A stretch of DNA of 64,000 nucleotides, taken from contig NC_092342.1 of assembly GCF_046630445.1 (NCBI RefSeq), positions 84,575,001 to 84,639,000 of the forward strand. Direction: 5' to 3'. Origin of the DNA: Rutidosis leptorrhynchoides (Eukaryota; Streptophyta; Magnoliopsida; Asterales; Asteraceae). This document shows, in pieces, positions 35,035 to 46,900 of the stretch (positions are counted from its first letter, which is position 1; every line of letters starts with the position of its first letter). The notes beneath the pieces are model-generated. The model was not told the origin of the DNA, did no database searches, and saw nothing but the letters and a program-made list of their open reading frames with translations. The position numbers and the translations under genes were made by a program.

Positions 35035-35865
35035 GAAGAGGGTATGACGAATGAATTCATGGAATCTCAAATAAGAACTAATGCAGAAATTTTGATGAGT
35101 CAACAAGAATTGATCCAAAATTTTGAGCGCGAGTTGAAAAATCTAAATCGAGTTCTTGAAACCAAGTTGAGTTCATCTATTACCACTACTTGTTCATTGT
35201 CGGTGAAGGAAACCGTGATGGCAGTATCCACATTTGTTGGGGTAGATAAAAAAGTTTCTAAATGCGAAGAGGACGAACAATTGGTAACTCCGAAGAGGAT
35301 TGAGCGTGTATCTAGTGATAACAAAATGGTGAATATGTGTGTTCGGAATGTGTCTGATGCTACACTTGAAAAATCGGAACAATCCGATGGAAAGGTAGTC
35401 GAAGTAACGAGGGGAACCGTAGAAAAACTTGTTGAAAGGTTTGGAGGTCACAAGGTCAAAGTGAACAAGAATGTGAAGGTGACTTCTCAAGTTAATTATG
35501 AGGTATCTTCAAATTTAGATGATCTTGAAGGGCCTAAGTGTGGGGGAGACGAGGAAAATCCACCACGTATTTTTTTGAGATCGCATGATAAGGTAGAAGA
35601 AGATAAGGATGACCCAGTGCTTGATCGTTCCATGAGGAAATTACATAGACGGGTTCATGATGCTAGGAGTAGAGGAGATGAAAGGTTAAGTAACCGTCTT
35701 ATGTGTAACTTGTCTCCTAAAGAAAAAGATAAATTATTTGAGTTAATGCAAGTCACCAAGGAAGATGATGCATGGTTGGAGTCTAAGTTGAGAAAGGTTA
35801 GAGTTAATGAAGATTCTCACAAAGCGAGAGAAGGAGGAATCTTCTACAGTCCCGGATTTAGCTGA
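35035..35865 (+). pseudogene. C-terminal part of the A1 gag-protease frame, resuming after element B
   Basis: Reading resumes with the second GAAGA in the same frame as before the insertion and ends at TGA 35863. The text EFMESQIRTNAEILMSQQEL starts about 270 residues that are charged, heptad-like in the first part (probable coiled coil) and otherwise unrecognised. It ends KAREGGIFYSPGFS. Where reverse transcriptase would be expected in an autonomous Athila element, nothing of that kind is found. Compared with A2 the first part is nearly identical. Confidence 0.8.
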
Positions 35866-37302
35866 AGTAAAGAACGAGTCGTGTGCACGACTCAGAAATA
35901 AAAACTGCATGAACTATGTGTAGAGTTTGTAAGTCTTTTTTATTTTATTTATATATTATTTTTCTTTATTTATTAGATAAATGAACTTTGTGGGTATGTT
36001 CACTGCAAGCCCTCACGAGACAAAACTCGTCCACCCGAGGGAATCGGGTGGTTTAAAGGCTTCTTGCACACGCTAAGTGCAAGCGGGATCCCTACGAAAG
36101 TGGGCTAGTTAGATTTTATGTTTTCTTTTGTTTTTGTTTTGTAAGCATAAAATTGGATTGAAGGAAACATGTTATGTGTTGAAATGGGGAGTCAGTGTGC
36201 TTGTTACGGTTGTTATGGAAGTTGATTTTATCCCCGGGTAATATTGTTCTTTTTCTTCTTCTTTTTGTTTAATTTCCTCACTTTTTCAATCGAATTAATT
36301 TAACATGCATACGAGGACGTAGCATGGTTTAAGTGTGGGGGGAAGGAAGGAAATTTGCACATTTGGCTAATTTGAAAATGTTAGTTGTTCAAAGGTTTTA
36401 TGGAGTAAATGGTTTTTAATTGCCTAGGTGATCAAATTTTTAAATTTAAGGCTATAATTGAGATGTTGACCCATGAGAGTACCCATTGCAATTAAGAATT
36501 AACTTGGAAGTTTTCGGACTTGGCCGGTGAGGAATGATAGTGTTAGGCATTTATTGAAAGCATTTGACCTTGTTGACCTCGGCTAGTTAACTTTAAGAAA
36601 TTGTATTCTCATGGAGAAAAGAAAAGATGAAAATGAGATCCCATTGTTGTATTCTAGGTAACATGAATGATAAAGAAACACCTTAGGATTTTCTTTTTAA
36701 ACGATTTTTTTTATTTTACACCTTTTTTTTAAGCCAGTCCACCCAGGTCTTTAGTACACAATTGTGTACTAGAATCAATTAGTTACCACTAGCAGCCTGA
36801 GCCTTTAGAATGAAAATTAAAGAAAAACCAACTTCCCAATCCTACCCTTAATTTTTGGTTATTGATGTCGAATTTAATCCTACTTTATCTTGTTTAGATT
36901 TGGTAACATTAGGTGGCAACGCAACTCATTTTTGCTAAGACATAATTAATTTAAATTAGCATAGCAATTATAACTAGCTATCATACTATAGTGTTTGTGG
37001 CTTTTTGATTAGTTTGACTCAGAGTGGGTTTCTAGGTTCCACATTGGATTCCACGATTTACTCACTAGTATGAAGGTGCATAATAATGATGATTGTCACC
37101 AATGCAACACTTGTAGAGTTTACTCTTCCCTAGGCAAAGGTCGAAAGGATGTACTTTATGTCACAAACTTTGACAATGATATTCACCACACCCAACACCC
37201 ATCTTCTACATCCTACATATATCTATATATCATTGTCACCATCACCACACATTCACCGTTACATCCTAAATGTTCTTAATATGTTATATGTTGTGTGCTA
37301 TC
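35866..37302 (+). other. 3' non-coding region of element A1, first part
   Basis: There is no coding sequence. Four perfect hairpins lie just after the stop codon: GAGTCGTG/CACGACTC (35876-35893), ACGAG/CTCGT (36015-36030), CCACCCGA/TCGGGTGG (36031-36051) and CTTGCAC/GTGCAAG (36063-36083). A purine block, AAGTGTGGGGGG, lies at 36331, and a 20-bp perfect palindrome at 36754-36773. Element C interrupts the region at 37303. Confidence 0.7.
37298..37302. repeat. Target-site duplication CTATC, left copy (element C)
   Basis: CTATC precedes TGATCGATCC; CTATC also follows the far LTR at 49153-49157. Confidence 0.9.
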
Positions 37303-37958
37303 TGATCGATCCTAGATCCGTCTTCCTCACGGAAATTGATCTAGTTTCTAGTGCAATGAGGAGGATTGTGGTGTTGTTGTTTGTTTTGGGTCCCGATGAT
37401 CGTCTTTCACTTTTGCAATTAAGTGATCAACCACCCCGACCCGGTCTTGATTATTGATTAGCATAATTCACCTTAACACAAGGGCTAGAGCAAATAGTGG
37501 AGAATCAACAACCTATAAATGAGAGGCCAAGCTCCCTATTTATAGTATCCAGAATATTCGCGGTGTGCGGAACGCGGATCGCGGATTCTTGCACACTTAT
37601 GCGGATTGCGGGATCGCGAATTATTGTGCATTATCGCGGATCACTGCGGATTATCGCGGATCATTGCGGATCAGCGCGGATTATCGCGGCTCATTACGGA
37701 TCAGCGCGGATTAACGCGGATCATTGCGGATCAGCACGGATTATCGCGGATCATTGCGGATCAGTGCGGCTTAACGAGGCTCATTACAGACCAGCGCGGA
37801 TTAACGCGGATCATTGCGGATCAGCGCGGATTATCGCGGATCATTGCGGATCAGTGCGGCTTAACGCGGATCATTGCGGATCAGCGCGGATTAACGCGGA
37901 TCATTGCGGATTTCAGCACACTTGTGCATTACGCAAGGTAGTGCTATGCGCACTATCA
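37303..37958 (-). mobile_element. 3' LTR of element C (656 bp)
   Basis: It runs from TGATCGATCC to GCGCACTATCA on the plus strand. It is about 55 bp shorter than the other LTR because the internal minisatellite has fewer units. The TATA box (minus) is at 37536-37544. Confidence 0.9.
37560..37915. repeat. Minisatellite of 10-bp phased GCGGAT units (3' LTR of C)
   Basis: Ten-base sub-units GCGGATCATT, GCGGATCAGC and GCGGATTAAC alternate to give an approximately 30-bp higher unit. Long open frames across it are artefacts of the periodicity. Confidence 0.85.
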
Positions 37959-37971
37959 AGTCCCCCAAGTT
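37959..37971 (-). other. Polypurine tract of element C
   Basis: The minus strand reads AACTTGGGGGACTT against the LTR end. A second similar tract, CTGGGGGGACTT on the minus strand, lies at 38051-38063. Confidence 0.75.
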
Positions 37972-39092
37972 CGGTATTATATGTTGAAGATATATAATGA
38001 CGAACTTGTAAGTATGCAATCATAGAGAATATAGCAATATATACACTATCAAGTCCCCCCAGTTCGATATTATAAACTGAAAGTATATGATGTCGAACTC
38101 TAAGTGTACAATATGCTTTGCTCGTGAAGTTATGCGCAACGCATGGCGCTTGTTTATCAAAGAAAAAATCATGTTGCAACGTTTATTTATATAGCGCTTT
38201 GTTATATATTCATAATTTCTAGACTTGTCCTTTGCAATTTCCATGTTTATTATTGTGCACATAATAAACACGTACTTATGCGAAAAAATCTTTTATATAT
38301 TATGAATCTTCTAAGTCCGACAAATCGATCCTTAGGCAATCAATTAGCATTGCGAAGCATCTAAGTATTGGCAAAATCAAATACTTAGGATTTTAAGTTC
38401 CTTTCGCAATATTTCGCCAACACATGCAATTTCATGTGATTCATCCAAGCGGGCTTTCTTCATCGCTTAGGCATTCATTGTATTTTCACACGCCAAGTGG
38501 TTTTCAATTTGAAAAATCAAAGTACGCGTCCGCACTTGATAAAATTTGACCACGATTTGACGCTTTTTTGCATAGTATAATATTCTTAAGAAATTTGCCA
38601 GAAGCATATATGAAGCAAGTCAATTGAAGCTTATGTTAATATAACAAAGAACACATGACGTATTTTAAGCCTATCTCGCCAACGTGCATTTGTATTATAA
38701 GAACATATGGTTTTAGCCCTCATGACCACATGCATCGTGTGCAAAATCAATCAATAATTGCGGCCATGCTTTTTAAGCAATGCAACCTCGTGCTTTTAGC
38801 ACAAACAATAGTATTGCCATGGTCAAATACTCGCGGACTTAAACAATTTTCGCATTGCACAAATGATGATATTGCGATGGCCATATGCTCATGGACTTAG
38901 ATAATGTTGCCATAGCCATACGATTATGGACTTAATAACATGCCATATGCACAAAAATTTTCAAATCTTACAATTTCAAACTTGCTTAACATCTGCGTAA
39001 CTTTTAAACTTGCGAGCTTAATCGTGATAGCTTCAAATTTACTCAATGGATCTTTATACAATCCACAAAAAAGTAGAGATGCATGTAATTTT
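37972..39092 (-). other. Internal region of element C, 3' part, non-coding
   Basis: No frame resembles a retrotransposon protein. The first 130 bases contain a duplicated polypurine tract plus AGTTCG/CGAACT hairpin module. The rest is AT-rich with scattered GCGCAT-type words. Confidence 0.6.
39088..39092. repeat. Target-site duplication ATTTT, left copy (element E)
   Basis: ATTTT before TGTTGGAAAC; ATTTT recurs at 43980-43984. Confidence 0.9.
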
Positions 39093-39478
39093 TGTTGGAA
39101 ACTAAACTTGATTTTGGGCTATGTGTTTTAGATTTGGGCTTGCAAGTATACAAATATTTTGGATCAAGATTATAGCCCATTATGTAGAAGCTTCTTGTAA
39201 TATGTAGTAGTGAAAGTGTGTAGAATGTGTGTAGAATAATCTTGTAAAATATCTAGGTCTAGAAATACTAGGAAATATCTAGATAGTAGTAGATGATGGA
39301 GTGATCTAGACTACTCCATTGAGTAGTATAAATAGAGGGCTTCACCCCTCATTTGTAATCAAACAAAGCAATTCAATAAGCAAATCAAGTAATAAACAAA
39401 GCCTTCAAAATCAATCAAACTTCTAAATCATCAATCCTCTCTTCCACAAATAATATACATAACCTCCTATTTCTAACA
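39093..39478 (+). mobile_element. 5' LTR of element E
   Basis: It starts TGTTGGAAAC and ends TTTCTAACA. A promoter-like TATAAATAG lies at 39327-39335. Confidence 0.95.
39327..39335 (+). promoter_or_regulatory. TATA box in the 5' LTR of element E
   Basis: TATAAATAG about 150 bases before the LTR end, a standard place for the retrotransposon promoter. Confidence 0.6.
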
Positions 39479-39481
39479 AAT

Positions 39482-39494
39482 TGGTATCAAGAGC
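39482..39494 (+). other. Primer-binding site of element E (Met-type)
   Basis: TGGTATCAAGAGC three bases after the LTR. The gag start follows only 14 bases later, so the leader is very short. Confidence 0.85.
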
Positions 39495-39507
39495 TTGGTT
39501 CGACAAG

Positions 39508-40578
39508 ATGATGGCCAACAATGTCATCACATTTCCTCGCCTCACAAAGGATAATTATGATCGATGGAGCATCCAAATGAAGACCTTCCAAGGTGGACAA
39601 GACTTATGGGAGATTGTGGAGGAAGGCTATGAGGAACCTGCAGAAAATGGTCCTCTCGGCAAGGAGAAAAAATTAATGAAGACGAACGATCAAAAGGCTC
39701 TTTCCATCATCCAACAAAGTGTAGATGATGGAGCTTTTGAGAAAATTGCAAGTGCAACCACCGCCAAGAAAGCATGGGAGATCTTGGAGAATTCTCACAA
39801 GGGAGTTGAAAAGGTGAAAAAGGTTCGACTACAAACACTACGAGGTGAGTTCGAATCCTTAAATAAGAAAGACTCAGAATCAATTTCCGATTATTTTACA
39901 AGAGTCTTGACGATTGTCAATCAATTAAAGAGGAATGGTGAAACTCTAAGTGATGTAAGAGTCATTGAGAAGATTCTTAGATCATTAGATTCAAAATTCG
40001 ACTATATAGTCGTAGCCATCGAAGAATCTAAAGATCTAGAATCAATGACTATCGATGAACTCATGGGTTCACTACAAGCCCATGAAGAGAGGTTCAATAA
40101 AAATAATAAGGAGCCATTGGAGCAAGCTTTACAAGCAAAACTGTCTTTCAAGGAAAAGAGTAGTGAAAAGACTCATCAACCGAGTCAACAAGGTCGTGGT
40201 CAAGTACATGGCCGAGGACGAGGGCAAGGATATTCTAAACGTGGAGGTTATAGTTCTTATAAAAATGAAGAAAGAAGTCAAGATTTTCACCCGACAAGAG
40301 GTCGCGGGAGAGGCTACACAAGTAGAAGGCCAAGGTATGACAATTCTCAAACCAAATGCTATAATTGTCATAAATTTGGCCATTATGCTTCGGAATGCGA
40401 GAAGTCAAACAATTACGTGCAAGAAAGAGCAAATTTAGTACAAGAAGATACTGAAGCCGTGGAAAACACTTTGTTACTAGCATGCAAAGGTGAAGATAAC
40501 GGAGAATCAAATTTGTGGTATCTCGACACGGGTGCAAGCAACCATATGTGCGGTGACAAAACATGTTTGTGGAGTTAG
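39508..40578 (+). pseudogene. Copia gag and start of protease (element E)
   Basis: The ATG at 39508 ([20 protein letters not shown]) is the first after the primer site. The copia gag domain (UBN2-like) spans about residues 1-220, with [21 protein letters not shown] glycine/arginine-rich stretch and the zinc knuckle [14 protein letters not shown] (near 40363) follow. The protease motif [13 protein letters not shown] appears at about 40518. The frame then slips at about 40556-40566 and runs to a false stop at 40576; the correct continuation is in another frame from 40563. Confidence 0.9.
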
Positions 40579-43500
40579 ACAAGGTAATTAGTGGAAATAT
40601 CACCTTTGGAGATTCCTCAAAAGTCCCGGTTAAAGGCAAAGGTAAGATCCTCATCCGCTTGAAAAATAGAAGGCATCAATTTATCTCTAACGTGTATTAT
40701 GTGCCTAATATGAAGACAAATGTACTGAGTATTGGACAACTCTTAGAGAAAGGCTATGATATTCACATGATAAATCGTAGTCTTTATCTGAGAGACCAAA
40801 AAGGAGGTTTGATTGCTAAGGTGCCAATGTCAACGAATAGGATGTTCATGCTAAATATTCAACATGACATTCCACGATGTTTAAAAGCATGTTTCAAAGA
40901 TAATTCTTGGCTTTGGCACATGAGATACGGGCACTTAAATTTTGGAGGCTTAAAATTATTATCAAGTAAAGGAATGGTGAAGGGTTTGCCTCCAATTAAT
41001 CACCCGGATCAAATTTGTGAGGGATGTCTTCTAGGAAAGCACTTCCGAAACAGTTTTCCAACAGAAGCTTCTAGTAGAGCGAAGAAACCTCTAGAACTTA
41101 TTCACACGGATGTGTGTGGACCCATCAGCCCACCGTCTTTTGGTAAAAATAGATATTTTCTTCTATTCATTGATGATTTTAGTCGAAAGACATGGGTCTA
41201 TTTTCTAAAAGAAAAGTCGGAAGCTTTTGGAATGTTCAAGAAGTTTAAAGCGTTTGTGGAGAATTAAAGTGGTCTCACCATAAAGGCGATGAGATCCGAT
41301 CGTGGAGGAGAGTTTACATCCAAGGAATTCAAGGAATTTTGCGACAACAATGGCTTACGACGTCCTCTAACTCTTCCATATTCACCTCAACAAAATGGTG
41401 TTGCGGAAAGAAAAAATAGGACCATTCTTGATATGGCCCGGAGTATGTTAAAGAGCAAAAATATGCCTAAGGAGTTTTGGGCTGAGGCAGTGGACTGTGC
41501 GATCTATCTAGCAAATCGCTCGCCCACTAGAAGCGTCAAGAACAAAACGCCCATTGAAGCTTGGAGTGGAAGGAAGCCCGGCATCTTACACCTTCGAGTG
41601 TTCGGAAGTGTGGCATATGCTCATGTGCCAGATCAGAAGAGGACGAAGCTCGATGATAAAAGCGAGAAACTCATATTCGTGGGCTATGACTCAAGTTCGA
41701 AGGGTTACAAGTTATACAATCCCAAGACCGGTAAAGTAATCTCAAGTCGAGATGTGGTGTTCGATGAAGAAGCAACATGGGATTGGAATGTTCCCGAATA
41801 GGAGAACTACGAATTTCTCCCTTATCCATTCGAGAGTACTGCAAGGAACGAAGAATATCTAGAAGTTCAAGAACCTTCTAGTACACCATCTCCGCACTCT
41901 CCACGTACTCCAACCACTACACCTAATGAAGTGACACCAACATCAGGAGGAGAATCAAGTAGGCTACAACATCACACAAGGAGCATTGAGGAGTTGTACG
42001 AGGTAACTCAACCTATAGAGGATCTAACATTGTTCAGCTTTCTTGCCGATTGTGAGCCAATAAGTTACGAAGATGCAGCAAAAAGCCAAAAGTGGAAACG
42101 TTCCATGGACGAGGAGATTCAAGCAATCGAGAAGAATGATACGTGGGATCTTGCTACACTTCCAAAAGGGCATAAGGCTATTGGTGTAAAGTGGGTGTAC
42201 AAGGCCAAGAAGAATTCCAAAGGTGAAGTTGAAAGATATAAGGCAAGGTTGGTGGCGAAGGGATATAGTCAACGAGCCGGCATAGACTATGACGAGGTAT
42301 TTGCTCCCGTTGCTCGTCTAGAAACTATAAGATTGATAATCTCACTTGCGGCTCAACATAATTGGAAGATTTATCAAATGGATGTCAAATCCGCGTTCCT
42401 TAATGGCCACTTAGAAGAAGAAGTCTATATAGAACAACCTTTGGGATACATCATGAAAGGCCAAGAGAATAAGGTGCTAAAATTGAAAAAGGCCTTATAT
42501 GGGTTGAAGCAAGCGCCTCGAGCATGGAATAGCAGGATAGACAAGTATTTCCAACAGAATGGCTTTACAAAATGCCCACATGAGCATGCTCTCTATACCA
42601 AAGTAAGCAAGGAAGGAGATGTTATGATTGTGTGCCTATATGTGGATGACTTGATATTCACTGGCAGTAATCCCAAAATGTTTGAGGAGTTCAAGAAAGT
42701 AATGGTTCGGGAGTTCGAGATGACCGACATTGGACTTATGGCTTACTATCTTGGGATCGAGGTAAAACAAAAGAAAGAAGGAATATTCATATCCCAAGAA
42801 GGTTATGCGAATGAGGTGCTCAAGAAGTTTAAGATGAATGAATGCAAGTCAATGAACACACCGGTGGATTGCAATCTCAAATTGTCAAAAGATGATGAAG
42901 GATACTTGGTGGACCCAACACAATACAAGAGTTTGGTTGGAAGTCTGAGATACCTAACCTGCACGAGGCCAGATATTCTCTACGGAGTTGGACTAGTAAG
43001 TCGATACATGGAAGCACCTACAATAAATCACTTGAAGGCAGCCAAGAGGATACTTCGCTACATCAAAGGTACGATTGACTATGGCCTGTTTTATTCGCCT
43101 TCTGAGCACTTCAAGCTAGTTGGATACAGTGATAGTGATTGGGCTGGAGACATAGATGATCGTAAGAGTACGAGTGGTTTCGTGTTCTATATGGGAGATA
43201 CGGCGTTCACATGGAGCTCGAAGAAGCAACCCATTGTGACTCTGTCAACGTGTGAAGCCGAGTTTGTAGCAGCAACATCGTGCACCTGTCATGCAATATG
43301 GCTCAGGAAGTTACTAAATGAGCTTAAGTTTTTTCAAAAGGAACCTACAGAGATATATGTGGATAACAAGTCTGCGATTGCTCTAGCAAAGAATCCAGTC
43401 TTCCATGATCGAAGCAAACACATCGATACAAAATACCATTACATAAGGGAGTGTGTTACAAATAAAGAGGTGCAGATAAAGTACGCGAAGTCACTTGACC

Positions 43501-43676
43501 AAGTTGCTGATATTTTCACAAAGCCCCTAAAACACGAGACATTTCAGAGATTACGGAATATGCTCGGAGTGACGAAATCAAGTTTAAGGGGGCTGTTGGA
43601 AACTAAACTTGATTTTGGGCTATGTGTTTTAGATTTGGGCTTGCAAGTATACAAATATTTTGGATCAAGATTATAG
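40563..43676 (+). pseudogene. Copia pol: protease end, integrase, reverse transcriptase, RNase H (element E)
   Basis: One frame is shared throughout but broken by TAA at 41265 and TAG at 41799. The pre-integrase zinc region has LWHMRYGHLNFGGL and CEGCLLGKH. The integrase core shows HTDVCGP, FIDDFSR and SDRGGEF then PQQNGVAERKNRT. Reverse transcriptase starts near 42090 (KWVYKAKKNSKGEVERYKAR) with catalytic YVDDLIFTG near 42640. RNase H shows SDSDWAGD, TLSTCEAEF and ADIFTKPL. The frame continues past the polypurine tract and 83 bases into the 3' LTR before stopping at 43674. Confidence 0.9.
43581..43593 (+). other. Polypurine tract of element E
   Basis: AGTTTAAGGGGGC immediately before the 3' LTR; it is inside the pol reading frame. 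Confidence 0.85.
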
Positions 43677-43979
43677 CCCATTATGTAGAAGCTTCTTGTA
43701 ATATGTAGTAGTGAAAGTGTGTAGAATGTGTGTAGAATAATCTTGTAAAATATCTAGGTCTAGAAATACTAGGAAATATCTAGATAGTAGTAGATGATGG
43801 AGTGATCTAGACTACTCCATTGAGTAGTATAAATAGAGGGCTTCACCCCTCATTTGTAATCAAACAAAGCAATTCAATAAGCAAATCAAGTAATAAACAA
43901 AGCCTTCAAAATCAATCAAACTTCTAAATCATCAATCCTCTCTTCCACAAATAATATACATAACCTCCTATTTCTAACA
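43594..43979 (+). mobile_element. 3' LTR of element E
   Basis: 386 bp, with no difference from the 5' LTR that I can see. TATA box at 43828-43836. Confidence 0.95.
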
Positions 43980-43984
43980 ATTTT

Positions 43985-46900
43985 CTCAACTCCATAGCCG
44001 CACAATTCATAACTAACTGTTAATGTGCAGCCCAATATCATATATCACATGTGGACATCAACTTGCACTCCATAATAGTATTACACATATAGTAAACTTT
44101 GCATGGCCTGAACAATTATGTACCATATATGATACCACGTGGAGTAGCATTATTTTGTGAATTAAACTTGCATTTAAAACGTATTATGCATGCAAACCAA
44201 TTTGCGCAACGTAGCAACACATTCCATAGTTTAACAGGCAATTTGAGTAAAAATAATCCCTACAGTATACTTTTGCCAAGACATATATATAGATACCCTT
44301 TGCAAACAAATATACCTGCACGATCGAAAATTCTTGCGCCAACATTGCTCTTTGCGCATGATCCCAAGAAGTTAGAAACAAAAATTTATTCATCGCGTAA
44401 ATACTTCGCGTAATGCAACCGAGCAACGCATGTCACATATCGCGCCTAAACAAGTTACAATCCAACAATACAGATTCTGAGTACGCAATGTTACTAGAGC
44501 CGGCTGTTTTTCAAGATCATGCTCGAACCACAAAGTCTGCATACGCCATCTTTGAAAGCTAAATAGGAGCCGTTTTCAAGACCATACTCGGGCCGTACAA
44601 TCGGGCACCGCGAAGTCTTAGTACGCTCATTATCTTTAACGCCAATATTAGGTAACAATTAGATCAGCGCAAATGTCATTGCATCTTATTTTTCACATGC
44701 TCATTCCGCAAAAGTCTCAAAATGTGAGCAAAACCTGCGCAATAATATTGCATTTAAATTCCACTGATTGCGCATATGAGCTGCAATCGAGCAACGCCAA
44801 GTATGCGTGAAAATTTATTAAGCATAACTCATGCTATCTCTTCAAGATCACACCCGGAACCTAGTCGAGTAACGCAAATGTTGTTTTCCTAGTACCGCAA
44901 AGACTACAATCAGGATTGCACTAATGTTGTTTCATCATATGGCTTTGTTTAAGAATGCACATCTGTTGCTTTAAAATTGCACGAGAAGCTTTTCGAGGCT
45001 GATTGTAAAACTACAATCTAAGCCGAGTTGATATGCCATGATGAGTAGTAGCAAGGCTGAACATGTTTTGTATCTGCTTGCAGGCGAATCTTTGCCGTTC
45101 ACTCAAACATTACTCGCACAATCTTTATTGGACTCTAACCATCCTCAAGTGCGTATGCCTTCATGAGCATTTCTCATTTTCGCACATATGAAGCGACGCA
45201 AAAGCTACTAAAACCACCCTTAACAATATTATTGCACACGCAACTTATGGTATACCATACCAAGTACGTTGATTATTTAATCTCATAATTATTGTAGAAG
45301 GATAAGTTGAATAAACATATTCACTACTAATCAAGGATCAAGTTTCATCCTTTTGCAAAAGAGAAACAATCACTTGAAAGGCCAAATAAGCAATTGCCTT
45401 AAGGCTTTTCCTTAATCATGTTTCATGGATCTCAGAACTTCAAAAAGTATTAATGTCGCTTGCATACATAGTGAACTCATCTACATATATCTAGATACAT
45501 GATCAAAAAATGCTAAGTAGATATACATACCGATATGTGCCATGCTCGGAGATTGTTCACGATTGAAACTAAGACGTTAGCGTACTCCTTCGCTCTCCCA
45601 TCGTCCTTCGTCATATGCGTTGCACTTGCTAATACCCAAACTGTGCGAAACCATAAACTAGACAGTGCGTTAGATGATCATTCGCACGGGTAAAAACCAG
45701 CTTGATGATCACCTCGCATGGGTGCATAGATTGTTATACCATATCAAATTCCCATATGAGGGGTATCTTCCATCCATTTAGCACGCTTGCGCATATGACA
45801 TCAGCAATAACATGATAGTCGTTTTATACTAATTCAAATTTCCAAAGGCAAATTAAAAGCTATTGATGGCGAGCGCATGAAAAAGATTTATTCTAGCATA
45901 CATATAAACCCATTCGTGTAAAGCTCCACACGCCTTACCGAATCATTACACCTAGCGTGTGCACATGTACACCTCTCAACAAGAAAATACAATGGGCATG
46001 CAGGTGGCTAGGCTTAAGACCGTATGCGTATATCATGGAATAACCATAGTATACGCGCATTTATGCCCAGGGCGTCGTTATTATGTCGCACAATATTTTC
46101 ATATTGCTTGAATTTGTGACCTCGCGCTTATATTATTACATCGCAAGTTTTTGCGCCGTTGTACGGAATGCATACATTGTGCGAATGATCCGCGCACTTT
46201 TTGAATCGTGTAGTCATGATATATGTAAGGAAAGAATTACAACTCCTCCGCGCAACCTTATAGCTTAATTATTTTTTGTAAAGCAGCGGCGCGTGCGCAA
46301 ACCGACGCGCAATGAAACACGCAAGTTCAATCAAACATGATGCGCATGAGCTCGGTTGAGTTTTTTGCGCATGAATTATGCCCCGTTGAGCAATTCCATA
46401 CGCCAAGTCATCGCATAGTTTAGCATAGCACAAAGGTCGCCCACTTTTTGCGTATAATTGCGCATGAAACATTAGCGTCTGCAAATAATTGCGCATGCTT
46501 TGCGCGAACAACTTTTTGCGTATTATACCTTACCCATGCATGGCTGTACTAATATCAAATTACTTTTTGGTCCACGCAGCAAGGTCTATAATACCCGTAT
46601 GCTTTTGCATCCACCACGTGCAATAAAATATCGATATAAATTGAATTTATGAAAATCGTAAACTAATTTGTGCGGATCTATACAAATCTTAATTAAATAG
46701 ATCCATTTAATTCAAATAAATCTACTTTTAATAACCTTTATAATTATAAATAAACAACCAGTTTAGGTTAATGTATTATAGCGCAAGAATTCTATAAGCC
46801 AATATTCGAACTATTTTTCGAGAACGTGCCCGGCACCTAATCGGGCAACACGAATATTGTACCGTAGTAGTTCAAAAACTACAATCAGGATTGCGCTGAT

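Larger units (their letters stand above)
39093..43979 (+). mobile_element. Element E: full-length Ty1/copia retrotransposon
   Basis: The 4887-bp element has two 386-bp LTRs that look identical, a primer-binding site, gag-pol in copia order (gag, protease, integrase, reverse transcriptase, RNase H), a polypurine tract and ATTTT duplications. Gag-pol carries one frameshift and two nonsense codons. Identical LTRs with a damaged frame suggest that it was copied in damaged form, or acquired the lesions very recently. It is inserted in the internal region of element C. Confidence 0.95.

Noticed and set aside
37560..37915. Possible CRISPR-like array because of regular short repeats
   Set aside because: No spacers between units; the repeats are contiguous 10-bp variants inside an LTR of a eukaryotic element.
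37497..37997. Long overlapping open frames with repeating RIIADQRGL-type text
   Set aside because: They are translations of the 10-bp phased minisatellite in the LTR of element C in more than one frame; no stops arise because of the periodicity. The same applies at 48636-49233.
38143..39131. Short hydrophobic frames in element C
   Set aside because: Small, unrelated to any family, and within AT-rich non-coding sequence of a retroelement.
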